Shown here: piece by piece, positions 1 through 10,860 of the stretch
Layout of the letters: each line of letters starts with the position of its first letter
Position numbering within the stretch: the first letter of the stretch is position 1
Source: Nepenthes gracilis
Lineage: Eukaryota; Streptophyta; Magnoliopsida; Caryophyllales; Nepenthaceae
DNA length: 64,000 nt
Assembly (NCBI GenBank): GCA_033239525.1
Contig: BSYO01000038.1
Location: 4,417,556-4,481,555, forward strand
Direction: 5' to 3'
Program-made: the position numbers and the translations under genes
The notes under the pieces: generated by a model
Database searches by the model: none
The model's input: the letters and a program-made list of their open reading frames with translations, nothing else
Told to the model about the DNA's origin: nothing

Positions 1-257
1 TCATCCTACGAGTGCATTCCCGCTTACACAAAACACTCATCAGCATTCATACTGTATCTGTTGCATCCACCTTCTCATTTCGGAAGGCCAATTACTGACT
101 TGAGCGTCAGAGTGTTTTCGGTAGGACCAAATCCTATTGTCACCTAACCTTTTGTTTAAAGTTGGGGTGTGCAAGATCCAAAACTAAGCGAATGGATATC
201 AAAATCCGACAGACAGCTCAACCCGAATCTGTTCAAACTTGAATCCATGACGCATCA
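1..257 (+). repeat. 5' LTR of element 1, 3' part only
   Basis: Matches 9660-9933 of the 3' LTR base for base over long stretches and ends in the same CGCATCA terminus. The LTR starts TGATG and ends CATCA, a 5-bp inverted terminal repeat. The first ~730 bp of this LTR lie left of the window. Confidence 0.93.
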
Positions 258-258
258 T

Positions 259-273
259 TGGCACTGTCTGTGG
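259..273 (+). promoter_or_regulatory. Primer binding site of element 1
   Basis: TGGCACTGTCTGTGG lies one base after the LTR end. It resembles the TGGC-type PBS of plant gypsy elements primed by a non-methionine tRNA. Element X has TAGCTCCGTCTGTGG at the same place. The exact tRNA cannot be assigned by eye. Confidence 0.65.
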
Positions 274-849
274 AAAGCTAATAAAAAGCTAACTAGTTTT
301 ACCTCTACAAATACTTTCCTTTACATAGTTAATACCATCAGGCAGAATGGTGAATACCATAGCCTAAGCTAGCATTTCCGCAAGAGATGCTGCTTCTCCA
401 AACTAGGACCACTCTACTGGTAACCTAGTCGGAGGGGCACCAGCACCATTCCTCCAAAACCTGGTGGAGCAGATGAACAATACAAACAAAATGCTCCTGA
501 TGTTCTACACCCGCCTGGACAAGAAGAAGTAGTGGGCTCCACTCTCCACAGCTCCTGACCAGGCCTTCAGGAGAGGAGGCCAAAAGAAGAAGAAGCCGCC
601 AAGAAAGCCACGAGGTCGGCCAACTCTCATGCTCCAGAAGTCTACAACGCTCAAAGTCGTCCTAGGCTTGAGGGGTGCTTGGGCCACAAGACTTTGGATG
701 AGTGTCCAGGAAGAAAGAACCCCCAATATACTTGGGATGAGTCAAGGCCTCAGGCTCAGGAGGGAGCCTCCCGGAACAAACGATCTGTCAATGACAATAG
801 CAGGTCGGCTATACACCGCACTATCGAAATAATGGAGTTGAAGACTTAT

Positions 850-2000
850 CTTAACTCTAAGAGATCTGGGAACTTCTCCTGAGTGGAGGTAAAAGTTGAA
901 AAGATCTAGAATCGCGTGTACAATGATAACAATGAACATGCCACAGATCTGGAAAGATCTTCTTTCGCTGCTGAGATCTTGAACCACCCATTGCCAGCTA
1001 AGTTTAAGATGTCGATACTCGATTCTTATGATGGGAGCGCTGATCCCATGGATCACTTCTACACCCATCCAAGTCTCCACGGCTTGGAGGATTCGGCAAT
1101 GTGCCAATGTTTCCTGCTCACCTTGAAGGGAGACGCTTGGATTTGGTTCCACCGTCTCCCATCAAACTCGATCTGGAACTCCCAGGAGCTCACTAACATC
1201 TTCCTGGCTCAGTACACTTCTAGCTGCCGGGAAGAGAAGTAGCTTTGGCATCTCTCCCACATCAAGCAGAGAAAGGGAGAGAATCTAAGGAAGTTCCCGG
1301 AGCACTTTGCAATAGTGGCCAGAAGGATTCCCAAGGTCACAGATGAAATGAAACTTGACAGTTTCATCTCAGCCTTGACACATGGAGACTTCTTCAACCA
1401 CCTGGTCCACAAGAACCCGCAGACCTTCTAGGAAGCAAAGTTTATTGTCAAGGCCTACACAGCCGTCGAGGAGGCTAATAAGGTGAAGCATCCCAAGAGG
1501 GCCAACCAACCTCGCTCTTACCCAGCCGATGGAAAGAGGAAGAACAGTGGCGGCAACAATCTCCACTGGAAGCAGCACAGGACTGAAGTAGTGGACCATA
1601 GGGAGTACAAGCCGATCAACCTGACTTCTCTCAACAACACACGAGCCAACGTCCTCATGCAGATCCGTGGTGAAAAATTCCTCAAATGGCCAAAACCACT
1701 AAAGAACGCAAAGGGAGAAAATCCTGCTAAGTATTGTGATTTTCATCAATCTTTGGGCACACCACAGAGGATTACAAGACACCCCAATAGGAGATTGAGG
1801 TTCTCATCTGAGGGTTCATCTCATCAGGTTTGTCAAGAACCTTGGACAGAGTTTCGGCTCCTCAAGCGGGGAAGGACCAGATTTATCCCAGCCATGGAAC
1901 CGGGTCAACATGATCACGACCCGGCTAGCCAAGACCCAAGCGGATCACAAGGAATGGCAAGCCGAGCGGTCAAAGTAGAAGACAGAAGAAAATGTCATTA
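850..2000 (+). pseudogene. gag: Retrotransposon gag, decayed (element 1)
   Basis: Capsid-like gag of a gypsy element. The reading frame at 916-1242 shows the usual gag core: LPAKFKM, a YDGSADPMDH block, a CQCFLLTLKGDAW block and WFHRLPSNSI. After a stop at 1240-1242 the same frame continues with FPEHFAIVARRI and a second stop near 1429, then a basic tail to 2000. The two stops and likely frameshifts show it is not functional. A matching gag lies in element 2 on the other strand (28557-29371). Gag packages the RNA in virus-like particles; that role is known for the family and not tested here. Confidence 0.85.
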
Positions 2001-2234
2001 GCTTTAGTGACAATGACAAGAATCATGTAACTTCCCCACACGCTGATCCCTTTATTGTATCAGCACTCGTTTCAAATTGTACTGTGAATTACCAACTGAA
2101 ATGAAAACTCCAAGGATTTTCTCTATCTCGATACTTTCTTTAAACTTGAATTAAACAAGAACCTACTAAAACCTACCGAAAGGCCACTCTACAACCTAGA
2201 CAATGAGCCTATGGCCGTCTAAGGAACGATACAG

Positions 2235-2460
2235 TTGGAGGCCACCCTAGGCACATACCCTAGAACAACGAGCCATACATTTACCTTCTTGGTCGTCGAC
2301 CTGCCCTCCGTATACAACACTATCCTAGGCAAGTCATGCCTAGCAGCGTTCGGAACCGTCACTTTGATAGCATATTTAAAAATAATATTTTCAACAGAAT
2401 GCGGTATCGGTGAAGTGTTGGGTGACCAAGTGACTAGGCGGATATGTTACATATCCTAGA
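2235..2460 (+). pseudogene. Retrotransposon aspartic protease, C-terminal part (element 1)
   Basis: The frame at 2235-2459 carries FLVVDLPSVYNTILGKSCL and a later GIGEVLGDQ. These are the blocks that follow the catalytic region in plant gypsy proteases and lead into RT. The catalytic DSG/DTG block is not visible in this frame, so the N-terminal half is shifted or lost. Confidence 0.75.
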
Positions 2461-2556
2461 TTACGCCAAGCAACGGCGGATGACCTACAAGAAAGCTAGA
2501 CCACCGAGACGAGGCAACCAACCTAGTATCATTAAATTCAAGGGACCCAGAGAGGT

Positions 2557-4320
2557 GTGTGCAGATTGGGGGCTCACTCATTGGACCACTGCGCGAATGA
2601 GCTAATAGCATTGTTGAGACCAAACGCTGATGTCTTCTCATGGACACTCACTGACATGCCTGAGATTCCGACTGGAGCAATGGTCCACAAGTTGGGCCTC
2701 ATTTCCAACCGTAAGCCCATCAGGCAAAAGCGAAATAACCATTTAGTGAAGAAGCTTGTCACCAACTCGAAAGAAGTAAAGAAGTTTCTGGACACCGACT
2801 TCATCAAAGAAGTCCAATACTCGAATTGGCTCTCTAACGTCGCCATGGTAAAGAAAAGCAACAGAAAATGTCGGATGTGCGTCGACTTCACCGACGTCAA
2901 CAAAACCTGCCTGAAATACAGCTTTTCTTTACAAAGATCGACATATTGGTGGACTCGACTTCTAGAAACGAGCTACTAAGCTTCATGGATGATACTCGGG
3001 CTACAATCAGATCTGGATGAGCCCCAAAATGAGGAGCACACCTCGTTCATGACCGACTAAGACACCTATTATTATAGGGTCATGTCTTTTGGTCTGAAGA
3101 ATGTAGGTGTCACCTATCAAAGGCTCGTGAACAAAATGTTCAAGAAGCAGATCAGGCGCAATATGGTGGTGTACGTCAACGTTATGTTCGTCAAGAGTAA
3201 GACCACCGATGACTATATTCGCGATCTGGTTGAATCATTTGAGGAACTCCGTGCGCATCACGTGAAATTAAATCCTTCAAAGTACATCTTCAGAGTATCC
3301 TTAGGAAAATTCCTGAGTTTTATCATCTCTCAGCGAGGGATCGAAGCAAACCCAGAGAAGATCAAAGTCCTCACGAACATGTCTCTGCTGTGGAGCGTTA
3401 AGGAAGTCCAAATGTTAATCAGACGACTGGCAGCCTTGTCCCACTTCTTGGCAAAGTTAAGGAACAAGTATCAGCCTTTATTTAATGCCCTGAGGGAGAC
3501 TAAAGCAAATGGTTTCTAGTGGACTGCAGAGTGCCAAGCAACCTTCGTTGAGTTGAAGCAGTACTTGGCCAGTCCACCGTTGCTAACGTCATCCAGAGAC
3601 GGAGAAGAGTTATATCTCTACTTAGCGGTGTCAGAAGTGGCTCTTAGCTCTGTTCTTATTCGCCAAGACTCCGACTCTCAGTGGACAGTCTACTATGTGA
3701 GCAAGACGTTGACCGACGCAAAGACACGCTACCCACAGCTGAAAAGCTGGCTTTAGCACTTGTCTTCTCGGCCCGCAAACTAGGATCGTACTTCCATGCT
3801 CATCACATGGTAGTTCTAACTGACCAGCCACTAAAGGTATCCTCCAGAAACCTTACATTTTCGGACAACTAGTTAAGCGGGCCATCGAGTTGGAAGAGTT
3901 TGAAATCAAATTCCGGCCTAGGCCAACCATCAAAGGGACGGCCTTGGCGGATTTCATCATTGAGACCACGACCCTAATTGTTGATGAGCGCCCTACTGAG
4001 GACACGGGTCTCCACGCAGAAGAGCCAAAATGGGTTCTCAATGTGGACAGTTCATCTACGAATTCAGGCGGTGCCACTAAAGTGGTCCTAAGGACCCCAG
4101 ACGAGTTTGAGGTGAAGTATTCCCTTAAACTCAACTTTTTGGCTACTAACAACATTATCGAGTACAAAGCCCTGTTGGCCAGATTTCAGTTAGCGAAAGA
4201 GTGATCAGCCAAGCGGCTAACTATCCACAGCGACTTGGAGCTAGTTGTTAACCAAATCAACGGGAGTTTTGAGGTGTGCAACCTTCTCTTGGCCAAATAC
4301 CTGGCCAAGGCGAAGGATGC
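2557..4320 (+). pseudogene. pol: Reverse transcriptase and RNase H (element 1)
   Basis: RT begins near 2574 (DVFSWTLTDMPEI). It continues through VKKSNRKCRMCVDFTDVNK and, after a shift, through SFGLKNVGVTYQRLVNKMF at 3085-3145. The catalytic YVDD box reads YVNV at 3172-3183, so both active-site aspartates are replaced. The RNase H and tether region follows at 3553-3870 (YYVSKTLTDAKTRYPQ) and 3890-4204 (KWVLNVDSSS, ATNNIIEYKALLA). Stops at 3517-3519, 3754-3756 and 4202-4204 and several frame changes break the protein. RT and RNase H copy the element RNA into DNA, but this copy cannot. Confidence 0.9.
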
Positions 4321-4499
4321 CATATGAATATTTGACAAGCTGAACCCGGTCCACTCCCCAGAATTGAGAACTGGAAGCCGGCCAAATTGCTAGAGCAGTG
4401 ACGGCCAACGATCAAGAGCAGTACTCGAGGGACATAATGAAAGTTTTGACCACTCCCAGTATAGAGAAACAAAAAGCGATGCAAATCTTCGATGCTAAA

Positions 4500-5735
4500 C
4501 ATAGAATGACACCTTAGTAGAGATATCTAGAGGACGGAGCACTGCCAGAGAACGTGGACGAAGCCATGCGGATAACAAAGACGACCAACTGGTACACCAT
4601 AGTCAATGGATAACTCTATCACCGTGGCTACTCAACTCCGTACCTACGGTACCTTACTCCTGAGAAGGCTGACTATGCTTTAAGCGAAGTCCACCTTAGG
4701 AATGTGGATCACACATAGGCGGTAAGAACCTAATGTTCAAAGTTATGCAGGGGATATTACTGGCCAACAATGAAGAAGGACGCCCGGAGTTCATAAAGAA
4801 GTATGAGAATTTTCAACTCAATGGCAATCTTTACCACCAGCCACCTGCAGAGTTGAGATCCCTCCAAGCTCCTTGGCCTTTCGCGTAATGGGGGCCTGAT
4901 ATTCTCGACCCATTTTTTTTTTTGCGAATGGAAAAAAAAAGTTTATCATCACAGGAATTGACTATTTCATCAAATGGGTTAAGGCTGCCCTGCTGGCCAA
5001 GATCATCGAGTATATTGCCTTATAATTCATCCGCCAAAGCATACTATGCAGATTTGGCATTCCCGAGGCTATCGTGACCAACAACAGAAGCCAATTCTTG
5101 GAGAAATGTATCACCAAGTATTATACTAATCTCAGCATCAAATTGGTCCATACTTCGATGGCATATCCCAAAGCAAATGGATAGGTGGAGGTCACCAACC
5201 GTACGCTACTCCACGGTCTAAAGACCAAGTTGAAGGACGCAGAGGGCTCCTACGTCGATGAACTGCCCTCCATCCTATGGTCATACCGGATGACTCCAAA
5301 GAAACCAACTCACGAGACACCCTTCAATCTCTGCTATGGAGCTAAAGTGATAATTTAGGTTGAGATTGGGCTCCCAAGTCTTAGGGTCGAAGCTTTCGAT
5401 CCACTTGGTAACTCCCAGAAGCTTAGGGAACACCTAGACTTGTTGGGGAAGCCCATGACACTATCAAGATGCGGATTGCAGCTTACCAACAATGAGTAGC
5501 TCACTATTATAACAAGAAAGTGAAAGCGCGGCAATTTAAAGTTGGGGACTTGGTCTTGCAAAGCATAGAGGTTACGGGTAAGACCCCCAACCGGAATAAA
5601 CTGTCCCCTAATTAAGAAGGCCTGTTTCTAATCTCAGTCGTTCTACGGAATGGAGCATACGAACTCCAAACCCAGAACGGCAAGTTGGTTCCACGGACAT
5701 GGAACACGATCCACCTAAAGTACTACTTCCAATGA
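4500..5735 (+). pseudogene. Integrase (element 1)
   Basis: The core reads FIITGIDYFIKWVKAALLAK at about 4940-5005, CRFGIPEAIVTNNRSQF at about 5050-5098, and YPKANG with an in-frame stop followed by VEVTNR near 5165-5200. The first catalytic Asp is kept (IDYF). The second is Asn (VTNN for the usual VTDN). Further in-frame stops, for example in the stretch after IIEYIAL near 5022 and near 5357, show decay. The C-terminal part ends near 5735 (TWNTIHLKYYFQ). This is the last pol domain and is followed by the spacer. Confidence 0.88.
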
Positions 5736-5792
5736 AGACCTAGGTAGGTCATTTGTATGACATAAGCATGCTTGTAACATTACATAGTCATT

Positions 5793-5798
5793 AATAAA
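5793..5798 (+). terminator. AATAAA signal after gag-pol
   Basis: TTAATAAAAG lies about 60 bp after the end of the integrase remnant. It faces a TTTATT on the other strand at 6468-6473, so both coding units could have their own poly(A) signal. This is weak evidence taken alone. Confidence 0.3.
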
Positions 5799-5892
5799 AG
5801 AAATAGTTCTTTTCCACTTGCATTGTGTTATATGTTCTTTTCTTTCTTTTTTTTTCCCATATGAATACTTACTTGCACGTTGTACGAAATAA

Positions 5893-6120
5893 ACAACCTA
5901 AACTACCCATAAGTCATATAGATTTTCACCCATTCGTAATTAAACTTTGGGTATTCAGGCAACACATGAGCGGTCAAAATAAACCCTGGTCATCCAGGTG
6001 GCTCATAAGTGGTCGAATTAAACCCTGATCATCCTGACGACCCATGAGCGGTCAAATTAAACCTTGGTCATCTAAGTGACCCGTTTGTGGTCTAACTTTA
6101 AACCTTAGGGGGCTTAAGCA
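5893..6120 (+). repeat. Spacer tandem repeat (GGTCATCCAGG unit) after integrase
   Basis: About four or five imperfect copies of a ~40-bp unit whose core reads ggtcatccaggtggcccat then gagcggtcgaattaaaccct. The same array lies in X (15840-16110), in reverse in element 2 (24060-24260), and begins in element 3 at the window end. It is a family marker with no coding potential. Confidence 0.8.
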
Positions 6121-6574
6121 GAACGTGTGACGACATCCTCCAACGGGAGTTAGCGTTTTCAGTCTACGACGGTCAACATCCCAGGAGCGAGTGCTCCGTC
6201 CAAAGCCTGGCCACCTAAGATTGAACATGGCAGTGCCACTCAAGCCTCAACTCACGATCGGCTTGATACGATTTCAGGATTCACCCTGTATCCCCTTGAG
6301 GAATTTAGTCCATCTAAGAGCATAACAAGCATCTCCAATGTTGCAAGACAGACGGCCAACTGGCACAAGGTGCACCAAGTAGGCCAGCTAATACAATGGG
6401 AAAATAGCTAAAGGAACGGTCAATGAAAGCGAAGTCATGAAACGTAGTATGTTGATGAAATAATTGTTTTATTAACGTTAAAAGTACGCTTACAGATAAT
6501 ATCAAAAGAAAAAAATGAGCACAAAATCTAAGAATTAGAGCTCCTTGGAAGAGGTAGGAGAGGCCCCCTGCACT

Positions 6575-8266
6575 CTAGGACTTATCCACAAGGCTCTCAC
6601 GTCGCAGGGCAGTACGGTTCACTAGGTCAATGACACCAACAGGAAAATTAGGATCCACTAAATGGACAATGCTGCGAATGATGTTAATGCCTTCCCATAA
6701 CCGTGCTAACAGTGCCTGAGAAACCTCATGAGGGCGTATGCAAGTGGATAGCTCATTCTCGTCTGTATGCCCCATAGTCCTGGCAGCCTCCTCTTCCAGT
6801 CTCGTGGATTTTGGTCTCAGCTCAGACAACTTCAACTAGAGAGCGGCCTTCCCTTCCTGGTGTTGGGCCCTCAATAGGTCCACCTTCTCCTCGAACCAGG
6901 TAATCTCTTCCTCCTAATCTTGGATCACTAGGTCCCGTTGACGTAGTACCTTGCCCAATGTGCCCATAACCTTCACCTCCTGCCAGAAATAAAATGAGTT
7001 AAACCACAACAGAAATGGAAGAAGAGAAGGGAAGCCTCGAAAAGTTACCAGCCAGACTTTTCGCTGCCTCCTCACTGGCTTGCTCTGTGACCTTGGAGCT
7101 GATGGTGGAGGACTGGGAGCGGTAGCCACCTCAGCATGCTCCACCGAAACCTCTGTAGCAATCTTCTTATCCAACTCAGTACTAAGGTCAACTGCCTGAA
7201 AAAGCTCTCCGACGGCTAGCTCATCAAGCACAGGAAACGGCTCCAAGGCTGGCTCCTCCATCTCAGCTTGCTGCTCATTAGCCGGCTCCTTCTTGGAGGC
7301 TGCAGGCGATTGCTTGGTCGGCACAGCCTGCGCTGCCAAACCCATCGGCTGCGGTAGCGCAATGATCATGCCACTTCCGGTGGTGCGCTGCATGGCCTCG
7401 TACTCCTCCACAGCCGCCTCTACTCCGGAGCGCTCTTCGGCTCCAGCAAGTCATCCAGCTATCATGTAATCCGGCTCTGTGGAGGATGAGAAAGAAGAAG
7501 GCACTATCATCGCATCCCTTTTCCGCCTTGGACTACTAGGAGCACACCGGCGGAAGGTGCGCCAGCCGCATGAATAGAAATGGGGCCAGCCTTCCTCTTG
7601 CACTGTGAGGCATCTGGCGATGGTCTGATCTTTTGGACCGGAAGAAGGAGATCCCCAACGAACTTTCTTGGCTTCCCCCTGGAAACCAGATGATCCCTCC
7701 TAAACTCATCAGGGAATTTCCTTAGCAGCACGGCCTCCACGTCATCACTCTTGGGCCCCGGTGACAGCCCTGAGGATGTTGCCCCAATCTCGAGACAAGG
7801 GCCATAAGTCACCGACAAGCACAAAGAAGTAGCGATCCTTCTAATTCTTTAGTGAATCGTACATGGCCTTGCTGACCGAAAGGTCTCTGGGGGAAAGAGA
7901 GATCTAGTTCCTACTCTGAGTAAATCGAAACATCACCCTAATCGCCTCCTTCGTTAGCATCCATGAATGCTGGTGTAGGAAGATGCATAGCGTACAGAGA
8001 AAACACATAGCATTGGCGTGGAGCCATGCGATGGAAACTTGGAGCACTGTAAAGATGTTCAGCAGCTCCTCTTGGACGGGGATGCGAAGCCCACTTTTCA
8101 GATAAGCCTGGTTCACAGTGATGCAACCCCAAGTAGGGAAGGAGGCCCTATCTTGCTCACTGGGCAACACGGGGATGATCATACGTGAAATGTTTAACTC
8201 CACGTACAGCTCTCTCACCTCACCAGGGGTAATCACAAAGGTAATCTTGACAATTGAATGAGCCAT
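6575..8266 (-). pseudogene. Antisense ORF (aORF) of element 1
   Basis: ORF on the strand opposite to gag-pol, between integrase and the 3' LTR. It starts at the ATG at 8266 (MAHSIVKITFVITPGEVREL). The frame holds to 7904 and contains DRASFPTWGCITVNQAYLKSG and PVQEELLNIFTVLQVSIAWLHAN. This part resembles the plant domain filed as 'putative gypsy type transposon' (Transposase_28). Later pieces are at 7507-7824 (KFVGDLLLPVQKIR), 6914-7411 (an Ala/Pro/Glu-rich linker, then a conserved RQRKVWLVTFRGFPS block) and 6575-6835, a Glu/Leu-rich likely coiled coil ending DPNFPVGVIDLVNR. Frameshifts or stops separate the pieces. The same protein is encoded in elements 2 and 3. Its function is unknown; it is not gag or pol. 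Confidence 0.78.
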
Positions 8267-8529
8267 GGAAAAGATGGGAAGAAGAGCAACAGAGACTTAG
8301 AAAATTTTCAGCGAAGAAAAGTTGAACAAACGACCTGATTTTTGTAAAAGCACGCAACCGTTGGCAAGGCAATGCCTCAAAAAAGCAAGCACATTATGGT
8401 GGACACGTGTCGCAACCGGAAATGGCAAAGTCAAATTAGATTTCCTATAGAATTAATACCATGATCGAAAATTCACTACGTGTTGACACGTGGCAAACTT
8501 TTCGTCTGACAGTCTGGCGTCATGATGGC

Positions 8530-8790
8530 GCATCATTTCAATTCCTGCAAGTTCTCCAGATTTTGGCCAGAGCGGTCAACAAATCTAGTCAACACTGCTT
8601 TCCTCACATGCTCTCCGAATTTTAGCTAGAACTGTCAACAATCCGATCAACGATGTTCTTCACGCTCAACTCTCCGAATTTTGGCAAGAACGGTCAATGA
8701 TCTAGTCAACGTTGCTGTACAGGCCGAGTTTCCCAGATTCTTACAAAAGAGGTTAATGAATCTTGTCAACATTTCTTCCAGTTCAGTTCC
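8530..8790 (+). repeat. Pre-PPT tandem repeats (GGTCAAC units), element 1
   Basis: About four imperfect ~60-65-bp units, each with a CTCTCCGAATTTTGGC-like half followed by a CGGTCAAC half and a second GTCAAC. Related arrays lie at 54275-54440 and 21340-21600 (reverse strand) and, much expanded, in X at 16860-17800. Confidence 0.7.
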
Positions 8791-8940
8791 CCGGATCTTG
8801 GTGTTACGATCAATAGCCACAAGCAACACGATCAGCAAACCAAGTACCATTGCCAATTTTAAGCTATCTCGAACAAGTTGCCCATCCAGAAACGTCCCAT
8901 CATGAACATGCTGGATACCAGAGTCCCATACCACCAACAT

Positions 8941-8950
8941 GAGGGGCTAT
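8941..8950 (+). promoter_or_regulatory. Polypurine tract of element 1
   Basis: GAGGGGCTAT directly before the LTR start TGATGG. X has GGAGGGCTAG in the same position before TGATGA. Confidence 0.6.
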
Positions 8951-9933
8951 TGATGGCAAAGCCAATAACGGGCTAACCCACGAAGGAGGAAATGACCCAA
9001 ATCCACAATGGCCCAATTCTTCCTAGACGGTCAATACTTCCGTTGACTAGATAAAGAGCAAGTGGGATAACGGAGACTCAAGAGTAGGACGGCCCATTAA
9101 ATCCTAGAATGGTTAACGCTTTCGTTGATTGAAGAGGTGGCCAGTAGACCGGTTGGGGCCTAGGATGCGCGTGACCCAAGCAGTAATTGGTCCACGTGTT
9201 CATCTCAAAGCCACAACGACCATCTTCTCTAATTTTCCGCCTCTCCAAGAAGGGAAACTCCATTGTAACGGTTATCTCTAGAATCAATGCACATTCCGGG
9301 AGGAAGACGCCAGAATCTATGTTGTCTGCTGAAAATCCCAACAGTTAGAAAACATAGAAAAAAGGAGATTAATTTCTTGGACTGTTATAGCCAGAAAAGT
9401 GCTCACGCCTGCGCCAAGAAAGGCAATAATCCTTAGCGGAGTACGGGCATCCAGCCCTTCTACGTAAGGAATGTAGCCCAGGGTCATGGCTATAAAAGGC
9501 CATAAAAGCTAGGCACGCTCTAAAATATGTACTAAAATACCCACAAAAAGCCTTCAAGTAATCTCAAGCTCTCAAAAGTTCTTAATCTCTCTCGAGGGCT
9601 CTCTCTCTCAGCTTCTAACTTTTAGCGAATTTCAGGTTGAGAAGTTCTACTCCTCACGATCAACAACATAAATCACTCATCCCACGAGTGTGTTCCCGTC
9701 TACACAAAACACTCATCGGCGTTTATACTGCATCTGCTGTATCCACTTTCTCATTTCGGAAGGTGAATTACTGACTTAAGTATCGAAGTATTTTCAGTAT
9801 GACCAAATTCTGCCGTCACCTGACCTATTATTTGAGGTTGTAGCATGCAGGACCCAAAACTAAGCGAACGGAGACCGAAAATTAACGGACAGCTCGACCC
9901 GAATCTGTTCAATCTTAGCTCCAGGACGCATCA
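8951..9933 (+). repeat. 3' LTR of element 1 (983 bp)
   Basis: Begins TGATGGCAAAG and ends GGACGCATCA. A promoter-like TATAAAAG lies at 9491-9498, and the R-U5 part matches the partial 5' LTR at 1-257. The reverse complement of this LTR is found at 20193-21187, 30012-30963 and, interrupted, 49859-54202. Confidence 0.93.
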
Positions 9934-10860
9934 AGAGGTATTGTAAAAACCCTCATAATAGAGCTTGCCCTCTAAAATATTATTTAGTCAAACATTTAGG
10001 ACACTCCTTATACCCCTTAGTAATAACTTAGTTCCATTAACCATTGTCAAACAGATGTCATCATAACCTACTATTCAGGATACATCTTCATTTTTCATCT
10101 ACAATGTTTCGAAATCCCTAAGAATTAAAGATGTGAATAATTCTCTTCTTAAAGTAACATAGAGTGACACGCCGTTGTCAATTACCCAATTTGTCTTGTG
10201 ATCCACTAAGTTAATTGCTTCTTTTTCTTTGCAAACAAGGATAAGATCGGTTCACTAACAATTGAGGCTTTCTCTTCATCTTGAATCTTTTAAGCCTTTT
10301 TCTCATTTCCTTTCAGATTTTCATGCCTCTATTTGTGGCAATATTTTTCAATATGACTATTCTTTTCACAGTAATGACATTCAAGATTTTAATAACACGA
10401 TTGTGACTTACTTTAATTGTTCTCACCAAATTTTTAGCCTTACCATTTGTTTCTTCTTTGTGACTCTAAGGCTAATACTTTGAAGTGCAAGGAAGTAAAG
10501 CCTTGTGATCTTCTCCTCATTTTCTTATTTAACACAACACCCTTTGTTATTTCTAAAGTCACTAAATAATTAGGAACAATGTTGGCGATAGTAATCTTTA
10601 TAACTTTTTGTGAATTTGATAGTGTGGTTAACAATCACAAACCCAATAGTTTATGACCAAATTTGATATCCATACCATTCAATTGATTGACACACCCTTA
10701 GAATTTATTCAAATGGTTGATAATAGAAGTAATTTTCTTCTATCTCTCTTGTATCGTCTTCATTACGTAATACAATTTATAATTATCGATCTTCAAAGTA
10801 TAAAACATTTCATTCTTCTTCCACAATGTCATTGCTTGTGTTCAATTTGAAAATAATCGT
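9934..10860 (-). pseudogene. Ty1/copia gag-protease fragment
   Basis: Read on the - strand from about 10860 down to 9934. First comes a gag-like stretch (LTTLSNSQKV, then VLNKKMRRRSQGF and KVLALESQRRNK at 10634-10443). A degraded zinc-knuckle-like part follows. Then comes a protease block, DLILVCKEKEAINLV and HKTNWVIDNGVSLYVT, near 10246-10160, where copia elements have a W-VIDSGAS-type active site; here the Ser is Asn. The next block, GTKLLLRGIRSVLNV, is the usual following region. Stops and shifts are frequent. The fragment ends abruptly at the element 1 LTR, so element 1 inserted into it and the rest should lie left of the window. Confidence 0.8.

Larger units (their letters stand above)
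1..9933 (+). mobile_element. Ty3/gypsy LTR retrotransposon, element 1 (5' end outside the window)
   Basis: Plus-strand gypsy element running from inside its 5' LTR to a complete 3' LTR. Order seen: LTR end, primer binding site, gag, protease, RT, RNase H, integrase, spacer with tandem repeats, an ORF on the opposite strand, a second tandem-repeat block, polypurine tract, 3' LTR. The gag-pol order with integrase last is that of Ty3/gypsy. The PBS type, the gag and RNase H style, and the extra ORF between integrase and the 3' LTR suggest the Tat lineage; that lineage call is inference. Many stops and frameshifts make it inactive. It inserted into a copia fragment at 9933/9934. Elements 2 and 3 in this window belong to the same family but lie on the other strand. 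Confidence 0.92.
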
